Below, one piece after another: positions 1 to 7,865 of a stretch of DNA of 12,078 nucleotides. Position numbers and translations under genes: made by a program. This DNA comes from Alphaproteobacteria bacterium UBA5343 (GTDB lineage Bacteria > Pseudomonadota > Alphaproteobacteria > RF32 > UBA5343): assembly GCA_002410125.1 (NCBI GenBank), contig DHQH01000113.1:29676-41753 (forward strand), read 5' to 3'. The first letter of the stretch is position 1. Every line of letters starts with the position of its first letter. The notes below the pieces were generated by a model. That model ran no database searches. It saw nothing but the letters and a program-made list of their open reading frames with translations, and was not told where the DNA came from.

Positions 1-9
1 ATTTGAGAA

Positions 10-24
10 AAAAGACGAAGATTA
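10..24. repeat. 15-bp repeat at a stop codon, copy 1
   Basis: The 15-mer AAAAGACGAAGATTA here is identical to positions 8844-8858. In both places the last three bases are the complement of the TAA stop of a minus-strand gene, so both mRNAs read TAATCTTCGTCTTTT at and after the stop. The second copy is the right end of the long palindrome at 8734-8857, so a related palindrome may lie just left of this window. Beyond the 15-mer the two copies differ: about 17 of 21 bases match over 4-24 versus 8838-8858. Confidence 0.5.
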
Positions 25-741
25 CTCCCACTTACCCCAACCTTTAGAGGCTTTACCATCAGCTTCAGTATTTTCAGTCTTATTACCCCAAGATTTTTTA
101 ATTCCTGTAGATTGTGGTTTCTTTCTATCTTCAAGAATTTCTTGAGCTTTACCACTAAGAATATCATCAATATCAATAGCACTCTGACTATAAAACTTAA
201 CTAGTTTTTCAATATCCTCAGATATTGGTTTAAGATTGAAGAATCTTTCTCTACCGCTATAATAAAAAGCAGTTGAATAACAAGGTGCAGACCACATAAC
301 ATCTACATTATCAAAACCTCTTGAAAATCTAAACATCAATTTAGGAGAAACAACACATTGCTCTTTTTTATCAAATAAAATTGCATCGGTCTTACCAATT
401 AATAAATATCTAATAAGATCTAAATTCTTACCATCAATAACTCCACAAAAACCATCAAGACTATATCCATCAATCACCTGCCCATCAAAGTCTGGTTTTT
501 TATTAGAAACGGTAAAACAACTGACTTTTTCAGATTCGATAATAACTCTAAGAGCATCCTCTCCAATTCTATTTGCAATTTTGAGCATATGAGATTTTGC
601 ATTTTCATCAAAAGCATTACTAGATCTCTTCCAGCTATCTTTTTTAGGTTGAAAAGACGCAACACCTTCTTCACTTTGAGCATTTGCCATACTAATAATT
701 GAAAACATAACTACACATAAAACAACAAAAAACCTTTTCAT
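22..741 (-). CDS. Secreted protein of unknown function with WGN/WGK tail; candidate substrate of the radical SAM enzymes
   Basis: This is a 239-residue protein of no recognised family. Residues 1-21 form a clear Sec signal peptide: MKR, a hydrophobic core, then ANA before a cut at Gln22, so it acts outside the cytoplasm. The mature part has four cysteines (C75, C99, C129, C154), possibly two disulfides, and an aromatic-rich stretch around 136-170. The last 30 residues are low-complexity and rich in Lys, Gly and Trp, with W218-G-N and W235-G-K-W-E at the very end; W37-K-R lies near the mature N-terminus. I chose the ATG at 741 over a GTG six bases upstream because AGGAG sits 9 bases before it and overlaps the previous stop. 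It is the last gene of the five-gene operon. Trp-X-Asn/Lys triplets resemble sites where some SPASM radical SAM enzymes make three-residue cyclophanes; a substrate role is inference. Confidence 0.85.
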   Translation of the reverse strand: MKRFFVVLCVVMFSIISMANAQSEEGVASFQPKKDSWKRSSNAFDENAKSHMLKIANRIGEDALRVIIESEKVSCFTVSNKKPDFDGQVIDGYSLDGFCGVIDGKNLDLIRYLLIGKTDAILFDKKEQCVVSPKLMFRFSRGFDNVDVMWSAPCYSTAFYYSGRERFFNLKPISEDIEKLVKFYSQSAIDIDDILSGKAQEILEDRKKPQSTGIKKSWGNKTENTEADGKASKGWGKWE

Positions 742-751
742 AACCACTCTC

Positions 752-1699
752 CTATATAATCACCCTAGATAATCTTCTAATATCACTAAATGCTTGTTCC
801 ACTGATTTTTGGGGATCTATTGGATGCATATTAGCAGAACCAAGCGGAATAATAAAGCGATTATCATAATAAAACTTAATCTCTCTTCCTTCTTGCCCTT
901 GAATTTTATAACCAGTAAAATTCTCTATTAAAGATGTTAAAATAATCTTATCACATAATATATGATGAAATAGATTATCTTTCTTATTAATTTTAATCAG
1001 TTTAATATCTTTTAACACCTTACTCCAAAAGGCATCATGACAAAATCTAGCCATCTTACTATCAAAACTACTAACTGTTCTAAACTTTTTACGAGCTGAC
1101 TTTGAGAAAACTTTATAAAAATTATCATAATTAGAAAATAAAATATAATTTTTATAATCTAACTTACGGTCATGAAGAGTATAGATAAAATCCTCATCGA
1201 TTCTAACCAATCCTTCAAATTCAAGCCTTTTAATTTCATCACCAATAAAACCAAAAAAATTATTCACCCATTCAACTGCTTCATCATTATCAGCTTCAAA
1301 CCCCAAATCCCAATCAGGCTGAAAGTTAGGCATATCTCTAAAACCAGTATATTCTTCTATTAATGTTCTAAAATCGGGATGTTTAAAAAAATCATAACTC
1401 CAACAATCAAGCCCATTTGATTTGATTGGACAATAAACAGCTTTAATATTTTTTCTAGCTAAATGTAATAAAGAAATAGCCGCCAAAACAGGATTCTCAC
1501 CCATAACAATATATTTACAATCAAACATATTATTACTTGCATATATATCTTTATAAATCAGATCAGAATTAAATTTGATTTTCTTTTGAAAGAATAGTCT
1601 AAATTTTTTCCATTTTTCTTTATCAAACAGAGGAAAAGATAAAACATCCTTGCCTCGCTCTCCTAAAATATTCAAATGTAAAAAACACTTATCACTCAT
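752..1699 (-). CDS. Hypothetical protein with degenerate FAD-oxidoreductase-like motifs
   Basis: This 315-residue protein has no signal peptide and is probably cytoplasmic. Three stretches resemble, in the right order, the FAD-binding signatures of flavin monooxygenases and halogenases. Residues 62-90 look like a beta-alpha-beta nucleotide fold (YIVMGENP, then a helix with AA and HLAR, then AVYC). Residues 249-256 (CDKIILTS) resemble the usual ADxVVxATG segment. Residues 282-313 (IIPLGSANMHPIDP, then an amphipathic helix) resemble GDAAHPVDP plus helix. Key positions are altered: the Gly-rich loop is incomplete and the conserved Asp of GDAAHP is Ser. About 60 residues precede the putative Rossmann strand, and the total is short for these enzymes. 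It may be a diverged flavoprotein, an inactive scaffold, or unrelated. It starts at ATG 1699 with only a distant AGGA, 15 bases after the previous stop, so translational coupling is likely. Confidence 0.85.
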   Translation of the reverse strand: MSDKCFLHLNILGERGKDVLSFPLFDKEKWKKFRLFFQKKIKFNSDLIYKDIYASNNMFDCKYIVMGENPVLAAISLLHLARKNIKAVYCPIKSNGLDCWSYDFFKHPDFRTLIEEYTGFRDMPNFQPDWDLGFEADNDEAVEWVNNFFGFIGDEIKRLEFEGLVRIDEDFIYTLHDRKLDYKNYILFSNYDNFYKVFSKSARKKFRTVSSFDSKMARFCHDAFWSKVLKDIKLIKINKKDNLFHHILCDKIILTSLIENFTGYKIQGQEGREIKFYYDNRFIIPLGSANMHPIDPQKSVEQAFSDIRRLSRVII

Positions 1700-1714
1700 A
1701 TCACAAACTAAATC

Positions 1715-2389
1715 CTAACGATTTTGTTTTTGTTGTTCCATTGCTCTAACAGTATTATGAGCCATTTGTATAAAATTAGCTTCTCCACCAACAACATCAT
1801 ATACATTTTCTCTCACAACTTCAGTTATTTCTTGATATTTTTCATTATCAACCCTGGCATCACCATATATCGACTTAAATAATTCAGAATTATTAACTGT
1901 TTCTCCAACTATTAATTCTGTTGGTGGATTTTCTGTAATAACAGTTCTAAACAAATGTCGAATAATAGAAGTAACAGGCCAAACAGCATGAGGGAAATTC
2001 GTAATCCTAGCATGAGCTTTTGAAAATTTATCTACTGTCTTATAATATTTTTTCCAGTCTTTTTCACTATCATTTTTAGGCGGAATAATTGCAATATTAA
2101 ACTCTGCTAAAAATGCATTTTTTATCAATGTATCATAAGCAATTTTTTTCTCATCAAAAGGAATTTCAAGAAAAATATCTAAATTATTTTTAGTCTGCCT
2201 ACAAGTAACAACAACATCCATCAAATTTTCAGACATTTCACCTTTTTCATTTGCCTCAAACTCAAAAGAAATCAAATCCATATAATAAAGAGCATCACTG
2301 TAAAATATCTTACCATCAGGCTTTACATGATAATATTTTTTTTCAATCTTCTCTGCTGGCAAACTAGCAATTTCACTCCATAAAACCAT
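1715..2389 (-). CDS. Hypothetical protein in radical SAM operon
   Basis: I do not recognise this 224-residue protein. It has no signal peptide or membrane segment and is rich in Lys, Glu and Asp, so it is probably soluble and cytoplasmic. The N-terminal half alternates short beta-like segments (residues 17-30, 36-48, 57-77, 95-103). The C-terminal half looks helical: residues 132-153 include FPHAVWPVTSIIRHLF and residues 183-220 end in a charged helix. Only one Cys (63) is present, so it is not an iron-sulfur protein. The start at ATG 2389 is firm, because AAGGAG lies 9 bases upstream and overlaps the TAA stop of the preceding radical SAM gene (TAAGGAG). Its place between the radical SAM genes and the putative substrate suggests an accessory role such as substrate recognition or chaperoning, but no RRE/PqqD-like fold could be confirmed by eye. 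Confidence 0.85.
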   Translation of the reverse strand: MVLWSEIASLPAEKIEKKYYHVKPDGKIFYSDALYYMDLISFEFEANEKGEMSENLMDVVVTCRQTKNNLDIFLEIPFDEKKIAYDTLIKNAFLAEFNIAIIPPKNDSEKDWKKYYKTVDKFSKAHARITNFPHAVWPVTSIIRHLFRTVITENPPTELIVGETVNNSELFKSIYGDARVDNEKYQEITEVVRENVYDVVGGEANFIQMAHNTVRAMEQQKQNR

Positions 2390-2402
2390 CTCTTTTTACT
2401 CC

Positions 2403-3611
2403 TTATTTATTACCCATATTAATGCTCATTTTACCAACAGAAACCCCAGCTCCATAACATGATTGAGCTCTTTGTCTCTGTCTCATAGAATTTGCAATAC
2501 TTCTACCAATCGCACTATTATTGTAATATTCCTCAATTAGAGATCTAGTTTCTTCATTATTTTTAATACTTTCTAAATGAAGTAAAAACTCTCTATAACC
2601 TGCACAATCATCATCCTCGCCACCAATTGTATGATCAGAAATAGGACAACAACCTTTACACCATTTTACAAAATCACATTTTCCACACATCTTAGAATAA
2701 TTAAATAATGTTTGCTTTAATATCCATTGCCTCCTTCTTTGATTAGATCTAAGAGCAGTCCAACCATCTTTCACATTTCCATAAAAATCTTCATAAGAAA
2801 TACGATTAGGGCATAAAGCAACATCACCATTTGGCTCAACCGTAATCATATCAGTCTGACAAGATCCACCATAAGTATCACCTCTTCTGCCATATAATAC
2901 ACCACCAACCGCAGCTGACATACTCTTCACATCAATATGTTCACCAGATTTCATTTTTTCTAATACATAATCAAACATCGCAATTAAAAAATTTGAATGC
3001 TCACGATTCGTAGGACAAACATCTGTCTCATATCCCCAAGCATTTAATCTCTCAATTCTAAAAGATTTAAAACCATGCTCTAAGAACCAATCGATAATCA
3101 TTTTTTCTTTACCAAGATCACCTTTTGCAGGTACAATTCCACAATTAATGGTAATTTTTTCTTCTCTTAATTGTTCTACTCTTTTTAAGAATTTTTCTAA
3201 ATATTTTTCTGAACTACCATCAATAGTCCTTGAAGTAAAATCAACACTAGCCCCAATTGAAGCATTAGTATATTTTTTCATCACATCAATATGTTCATCA
3301 ATCTCAGGCATTAAAGAAGATTGCATAGAACAAGAAAATGTTCTCTCACCCAACACTTCATTAAATATATCAATCGCTCTATCATACCAACTAGCTGGTG
3401 CCATTAAAGGCTCACCACCATGGAAAATCACATGGACATTTCCACCTCTAGTCTTACTCAAATCTTCTCTCATATCTTTTAACAAATGAGCAGTTTTAAA
3501 GAGAACATCAATCGGCATCAAAGTTTTATCAGTTTTTACCTTATCTGATAAATAACAATGCTCACACCCTACATTACAAAAATTAGTCGGTTTTAAATAA
3601 ACAGCTACCAC
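2403..3611 (-). CDS. Radical SAM/SPASM domain protein (second of pair), peptide/protein-modifying type
   Basis: This is a 402-residue radical SAM enzyme of the anaerobic sulfatase-maturase-like class. The [4Fe-4S]-SAM motif CX3CX2C is C12, C16, C19, preceded by the typical LKPTNF. The SAM-contacting HGGEP is at 64-68 and the MQ(T/S)N-type strand is SMQSS at 95-99. The SPASM domain is complete: C251-X15-C267, then C309-X2-C312-X5-C318-X3-C322 and C336, enough for two auxiliary clusters. Such enzymes cleave SAM to a 5'-deoxyadenosyl radical and modify residues in a peptide or protein. A 66-residue tail follows the SPASM domain, charged and helical at first and ending in SCYGAGVSVGKMS. The start is GTG at 3611, with AAAGGA 9 bases upstream; the in-frame stop close upstream leaves no better choice. 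The gap to the first radical SAM gene is 16 bases. The natural substrate is unknown. Confidence 0.95.
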   Translation of the reverse strand: MVAVYLKPTNFCNVGCEHCYLSDKVKTDKTLMPIDVLFKTAHLLKDMREDLSKTRGGNVHVIFHGGEPLMAPASWYDRAIDIFNEVLGERTFSCSMQSSLMPEIDEHIDVMKKYTNASIGASVDFTSRTIDGSSEKYLEKFLKRVEQLREEKITINCGIVPAKGDLGKEKMIIDWFLEHGFKSFRIERLNAWGYETDVCPTNREHSNFLIAMFDYVLEKMKSGEHIDVKSMSAAVGGVLYGRRGDTYGGSCQTDMITVEPNGDVALCPNRISYEDFYGNVKDGWTALRSNQRRRQWILKQTLFNYSKMCGKCDFVKWCKGCCPISDHTIGGEDDDCAGYREFLLHLESIKNNEETRSLIEEYYNNSAIGRSIANSMRQRQRAQSCYGAGVSVGKMSINMGNK

Positions 3612-3627
3612 TTCTCTTCATCCTTTC

Positions 3628-4902
3628 CTACAAACAACCTGTTGCATTAGCAATCGCATTCTCATGCTCATTCTCACCAATACTATCACTAGCACAAGCA
3701 CAACCAGCTTTTATATCTGTTTTTATCTCTCCTGTTGATTTACCAACAATCATCGGAGAAGGTCTTCTTCTAGCTTGAGCCTTTCTATGATAACCTGATT
3801 TTTCAATCACTCTATTCGCCTCACCACTCGCAACACTTTGTTTAATTCTATCAATTAACATCATCCAAGATTCGCAATATTTAGTTTTATCATAAATATC
3901 ACCACCAAATAAGATTGAATCCCTAGCACAAGCACCTTCACAAACATCTAAATTTCTACATTCAAAGCATTCATCAGGAATAGTTGCAACTCTTCGTTTA
4001 ATTTCTCTTGCAGGGTATGAAGACATAATCTCACCAAAATCTTGAGTATTCAAATCACCAAAACAATATTTATCATCTTCTAAATCTGCAAAAGAAGCAC
4101 AATTCCAAACCCTTCCATCAGGCTCTAACCCAATAAAATGCCCAGCACAATGCCTTGTCCAAGGACAACGACTACCACCAGCAATAATTTTTTCTAAAAT
4201 TTGAGTATGAGGAACAATCTGGAAATCTGGAGCTTGTCTAACCCATTCATTATAAACTTCAATTAACATGTTACCATAAACTTCAGGAGACATAAAATCA
4301 CCAGAATCTTTTGCTCTTCCTGCAGGATAACGATAATTATATCTAATTCCAAATGCCTGATCACCATAATTAAGCGCCAACTCATATTTTCTCATATGAA
4401 GGTCTCTCTCAACCATATCATTAGTATAAGTACCAATAATAAAAGTCCTAATCCCATCATCCATTGCCATTTGCAGGCTCTCAAAGAATTTCTTAGTATA
4501 ATTTTCTATACTTCCTCTATAAACCCTACCAGATACATCAGGGTCATAACTAGTAGAAATAGAACCACCGCAAACATGCTTAATTACATCATACCATTTA
4601 TCATGAGAATAATCTAAGATATTAGACTGCATAGACATCCCGAGCATCGGTCTTTTTTTCTTAGCATAATAATATGCCTCAAGATAAAATTTTGGACCAA
4701 GTAGCATTGGCTCACCGCCATGCCACAACCAAAGACAATAATTATCCTTTGGGATATAATCTACCAATTTATCAAAATAATGTTTAAAATCATCAATAGT
4801 CCATCGATTCTTAGGTTTCTCTGCAGCTTCTGCCGCAGCTGAGCAATAAGTACAAGCTGCATTACAAGCTTTTGTAGGTTTAGCAATGATTACACTTAAC
4901 AA
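3628..4902 (-). CDS. Radical SAM/SPASM domain protein (first of pair), peptide/protein-modifying type
   Basis: This is a 424-residue radical SAM enzyme. CX3CX2C is C13, C17, C20 after IIAKPTKA; HGGEP is at 61-65; the substrate/SAM strand MSMQSN is at 89-94. The SPASM cysteines follow the seven-Cys pattern: C252-X15-C268, C312-X2-C315-X5-C321-X3-C325, then C343. It shares a layout with the next gene but is clearly divergent, so this is a pair of distinct enzymes rather than a recent duplication. An 81-residue C-terminal extension runs past the SPASM domain, with an RRRPSP stretch and a small Cys-rich end (GCACASDS, then NATGCL) that is unusual for the family. The start is taken as TTG 4902, with GGGAG 10 bases upstream. 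There is no in-frame ATG; an ATG at 4922 opens only an eight-codon ORF in another frame. It is first in the operon and the promoter lies at 4942-4969. Confidence 0.94.
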   Translation of the reverse strand: MLSVIIAKPTKACNAACTYCSAAAEAAEKPKNRWTIDDFKHYFDKLVDYIPKDNYCLWLWHGGEPMLLGPKFYLEAYYYAKKKRPMLGMSMQSNILDYSHDKWYDVIKHVCGGSISTSYDPDVSGRVYRGSIENYTKKFFESLQMAMDDGIRTFIIGTYTNDMVERDLHMRKYELALNYGDQAFGIRYNYRYPAGRAKDSGDFMSPEVYGNMLIEVYNEWVRQAPDFQIVPHTQILEKIIAGGSRCPWTRHCAGHFIGLEPDGRVWNCASFADLEDDKYCFGDLNTQDFGEIMSSYPAREIKRRVATIPDECFECRNLDVCEGACARDSILFGGDIYDKTKYCESWMMLIDRIKQSVASGEANRVIEKSGYHRKAQARRRPSPMIVGKSTGEIKTDIKAGCACASDSIGENEHENAIANATGCL

Positions 4903-4926
4903 TTCTTCTTCACTCCCAACATATAT

Positions 4927-4964
4927 AAAAAAAGTAACCCAATTATAACTAATCGGGTTACTTT
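4927..4964 (-). terminator. Intrinsic terminator after PilV-like gene
   Basis: Positions 4931-4940 and 4955-4964 are a perfect 10-bp inverted repeat (AAAGTAACCC / GGGTTACTTT) with a 14-base loop. On the minus strand the stem runs straight into seven T residues (4933-4927). It lies 43 bases past the stop of the PilV-like gene and ends that transcript. The loop carries the -10 box of the next operon. Confidence 0.9.
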
Positions 4965-4969
4965 GTAAA
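4942..4969 (-). promoter_or_regulatory. Candidate sigma70 promoter of radical SAM operon, inside the terminator
   Basis: On the minus strand, TTTACA (4969-4964) and a perfect TATAAT (4947-4942) are separated by 16 bases. Transcription would begin near 4935, inside the 3' arm of the terminator hairpin. The new transcript would contain only half the stem and so could not form it. This gives a leader of about 33 bases to the TTG start at 4902. Only about 24 bases lie between the terminator and the gene, so a promoter further downstream is not possible. Confidence 0.65.
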
Positions 4970-5006
4970 CAGGTAATAATTTTATACCCTGCCTTAAAAT
5001 ATTATT

Positions 5007-7835
5007 CTAATTCCAAGGCTCTACATATGTATGTATGTTAGTAGTATCAGTCGTACCATCAACATTAATTTCTGGATCATAAAGACCTTTGGTATTTTCA
5101 TTAGTACCATCAAAGCTATATGAATATAGATTACCTGCACCAATATTCTGAGTAGTTGCTCTATCAGTATTAGTTTTCACACCATAATCACCAGCATATC
5201 TAAAGTTTCTAAGTTGATCATAACTCACATCCACTACATCTGGATCCCATCTAGGAACACCAGCAAAACCAGGATTTCTTCTCATAAACAGACAATAAAT
5301 ATTAGCAATAGCTGATAGCTCTTTATTATTTACTGGCCATACATTCCAAGCAATCTGATCAGCTACACCATCAGGTGGATCATCATCATCAAATGGATAC
5401 AAGAATCCCATCATACCACTCCATCCAAAGAATATATCTGTATTAGTCATACTTGCACAAGATTTAGAACCACCAGCATTATCTTCACAATATGCCTCCA
5501 CAGTAAGGGCAGTCCAAGTATTAGTTTGGAAGGTGGCAGCTTTATCTCTATCAGGAGAAATCTCTAAAGAATCACCTAATGTTGTAGAATCAACCCCTTG
5601 CGCATAAGATCTACCAGATCTCCACCTAACCGGACTCATAGTAACAATTGCAGCATAATTGGTCGGACAAATAGGAGCTGGAATAAAACCCATCCAAGGA
5701 GATGTCTGACAAGCAAATGTATCACTCTCACACTCCTCTGCAGAAGATACATATAATTTATTTGATGCAAAATCAACAGGAGGCTTACAATCACTAGAGC
5801 CAGTGCTACCACAATTACTACCAGACCAATTAAGAAGCCAAGCATCAGCATCTGGAATATTATCCCCATCAGTATCAACCTGATCCGATCCATTAATAAA
5901 TCCATCACCATTCACATCAGCTCTACCATATGAATCTGAATCAGGAGACCCACCTGTATAAGCTGTAGTATTTGTACCATGCCAATATTGTTTATAGGTA
6001 TTATCTAACACAAATATACCTTTATTAATAAAGTCAGGTAAAATCTCACTCAATCTAGCACCACCACGGCTAGCCAATTTAATATCTTTCATAACTGAAG
6101 TATAAGCAGGATTAACTTGATACCTATCATACCCCTCAGGATCTACTGTTGAAACACTAGTTACACTACATGTACCACTAGAACAATCAAGAGTTGCTAT
6201 TGGTAGTGTAAATGCTTCATCTGTCACCATTCTAGGAACTTGAATAAAGCCTTGCTCTGCCTTCATATCAGTATCAGCAGTTACTTCAACAAAACCTTTT
6301 CTAAGATACATTCGATTAGTGTCGTTTGCAGTTCCACCTAGATTATCAACCCCAAATTCATAATCAGAAACACCATCATAAAGAGCATAAATATAATCAT
6401 CAGCTGTTACATTACCACCTGAATCAATATCCCCGTTTGTTGATGTAATACCATTAGTAACTATCAAACTATCACCAACGGTTGCATTACCTAACACATC
6501 TAATGTATCAGTCTCCGTATTACCATTAACATCTAAATCACCTGTTAAATTAAGATCTGTAAGTGTTGCTGTTCCATCTACAGTTAAATCACCATGAATA
6601 TCAGCATTATTAGTCACATCTAAACTATCAACAGTCGCTAAACCTGTAGTATTTAATGTTCCTGTATTGGTTGCACCACTAACATCTAAATCACCAGTCA
6701 CATCAGCACCACCACTAGCTGTTAATAAACCAGTAACAGTAGCTGTACCATCAATAGTAGTATTACCATCAACTTGTAAATTAGCTCCCGCTGTAACATC
6801 ACCTGTAAAATTAGCTGTTCCTGCACCTACTACATTACCATCAGCATCTACAGTAAAATCTCCACCTCCAATATCCAAACTATTAGTACCAACCAAGTCT
6901 AAACCTGTCACAGTTGCCCCTGCAGTAATATTACCAGATGTTGCTTCTATATCACCAGCAGCTACTGTAATGTTACCAGCAGTCACATCAATATCATCTA
7001 GCTCAACCACAATACCACCATTTTCAACAGTAATACCATGATCAGTCCCAGCTCCTGTACCAGAAACGATCAAATGATCTACATCTTCAATATCATTATC
7101 AGCCATATGTAAATCTGTCAGCATAGTATTAAATTCTTCATAACCAACATCTGTTCTATATAAAAACTCAGATGTATCAGAAACCCCTGTATAAGAAGAA
7201 GTTACCACAATTGAATTTTCACCAGGTAGCCAAGCTCCAGTAAAATAATTACCAATGTCTAATTCCCAAGCATCTTGGTTACCAGTCATTTTAGTATTTG
7301 AGGCTGGTCTAACATTACCACCATGCGCACCAATCATAGAAGCAACTCTTGTACTTCTAAGTTGTGTTAACTGTCCATTTTGTTCTGTTGCGAGTACGGC
7401 TGAAATAATAGTTTCTCCACCCACATCTTCTCTTCTAATAGAAACTCTATAACTACCTAATATAGAAGGTGCTAGATCTTGATAACCAACAGGTAAGAAC
7501 TGACAAAAATGCCCAATCTGAACAACATCAGTTGTAGGAAGAGCACCAGAATAATCTACATCTGTTGGTGTACAACTAGCATAACTAACAGTGTTACCAT
7601 TTTTAATATCAGCATGATTAGATCTAATATAATCATCCACCCCACGCATAATCATCCTCATATGATTAGCTATACTAATATCACTAATCTCATTTGCTCT
7701 TTCTTGAGATTTTTTAAATAACATAGGAGTAACCATCGCAATCATACCAAGCATTGCAATAGCCTCAACCATAAGACCACCTCTTTGTTCAGAGGATTTA
7801 TTAAGTCTTAAAAGCCTATTAATATATCTAATCAT
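5007..7835 (-). CDS. PilV-like type IV prepilin/adhesin with beta-repeat stalk and dockerin-like module
   Basis: This 942-residue protein begins like a type IV prepilin: a basic leader (residues 1-18), then RG|GLMVE with Glu24 at +5, and a hydrophobic helix to about 39. Residues 40-270 resemble the constant region of plasmid PilV (shufflon) proteins: a helix with NHMRMIMRGVDDYI, FLPVGY at 113-118, and LYR...NTML...ADNDIEDV near 225-250, similar to the PilV passage before its repeats. Residues about 270-480 are tandem T/S/G/D-rich beta repeats of the form V-TGDLDV-G-AT. Residues about 637-668 hold two calcium-loop motifs (DVNGDGFINGSD and DTDGDNIPDAD). The last 250 residues are a Cys-containing domain, probably the tip. 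Strong AGGAGGGA precedes ATG 7835. The likely role is a minor pilin/adhesin at a pilus tip. No recombinase or segment-inversion sites were seen. The gene follows the pilin-like gene by 30 bases. Confidence 0.88.
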   Translation of the reverse strand: MIRYINRLLRLNKSSEQRGGLMVEAIAMLGMIAMVTPMLFKKSQERANEISDISIANHMRMIMRGVDDYIRSNHADIKNGNTVSYASCTPTDVDYSGALPTTDVVQIGHFCQFLPVGYQDLAPSILGSYRVSIRREDVGGETIISAVLATEQNGQLTQLRSTRVASMIGAHGGNVRPASNTKMTGNQDAWELDIGNYFTGAWLPGENSIVVTSSYTGVSDTSEFLYRTDVGYEEFNTMLTDLHMADNDIEDVDHLIVSGTGAGTDHGITVENGGIVVELDDIDVTAGNITVAAGDIEATSGNITAGATVTGLDLVGTNSLDIGGGDFTVDADGNVVGAGTANFTGDVTAGANLQVDGNTTIDGTATVTGLLTASGGADVTGDLDVSGATNTGTLNTTGLATVDSLDVTNNADIHGDLTVDGTATLTDLNLTGDLDVNGNTETDTLDVLGNATVGDSLIVTNGITSTNGDIDSGGNVTADDYIYALYDGVSDYEFGVDNLGGTANDTNRMYLRKGFVEVTADTDMKAEQGFIQVPRMVTDEAFTLPIATLDCSSGTCSVTSVSTVDPEGYDRYQVNPAYTSVMKDIKLASRGGARLSEILPDFINKGIFVLDNTYKQYWHGTNTTAYTGGSPDSDSYGRADVNGDGFINGSDQVDTDGDNIPDADAWLLNWSGSNCGSTGSSDCKPPVDFASNKLYVSSAEECESDTFACQTSPWMGFIPAPICPTNYAAIVTMSPVRWRSGRSYAQGVDSTTLGDSLEISPDRDKAATFQTNTWTALTVEAYCEDNAGGSKSCASMTNTDIFFGWSGMMGFLYPFDDDDPPDGVADQIAWNVWPVNNKELSAIANIYCLFMRRNPGFAGVPRWDPDVVDVSYDQLRNFRYAGDYGVKTNTDRATTQNIGAGNLYSYSFDGTNENTKGLYDPEINVDGTTDTTNIHTYVEPWN
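6400..7020 (-). repeat. Degenerate tandem repeat coding for beta-structured stalk
   Basis: This part of the PilV-like gene encodes about 200 residues of imperfect short repeats, with units such as GDLDVSGATNTGTLNTTG and GDLTVDGTATLTDLNLTG. Hydrophobic residues alternate with Thr, Asp, Asn and Gly, which suggests a beta-solenoid or fibre like phage tail fibres. At DNA level the repeats are mostly diverged; the longest copy I noticed is TAACATCTAAATCACC at 6527-6542 and 6680-6695. Unit number could change by slippage or recombination. Confidence 0.7.
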
Positions 7836-7865
7836 ATCTGTCCCTCCTAAAAAAACCCTTTAAAT

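Noticed and set aside
4896..4922. Eight-codon ORF (MLGVKKNC) overlapping the first radical SAM start
   Set aside because: Its ATG directly follows the T run of the terminator and has no ribosome site, so it is probably chance.
6400..7020. CRISPR array
   Set aside because: The repeats are in frame, degenerate and variable in spacing, and lie inside a coding gene.
6667..7041. Plus-strand open frame rich in Pro, Ser, Val and Thr inside the PilV-like gene
   Set aside because: It is the antisense shadow of the repetitive Thr/Gly/Asp codons, with no ribosome site and a biased composition expected from the opposite strand.
5007..7835. Shufflon-type phase variation of the PilV-like gene
   Set aside because: I saw no inverted 19-bp recombination sites, alternative 3' ends or Rci-like recombinase in the window. 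The gene is a single complete frame.
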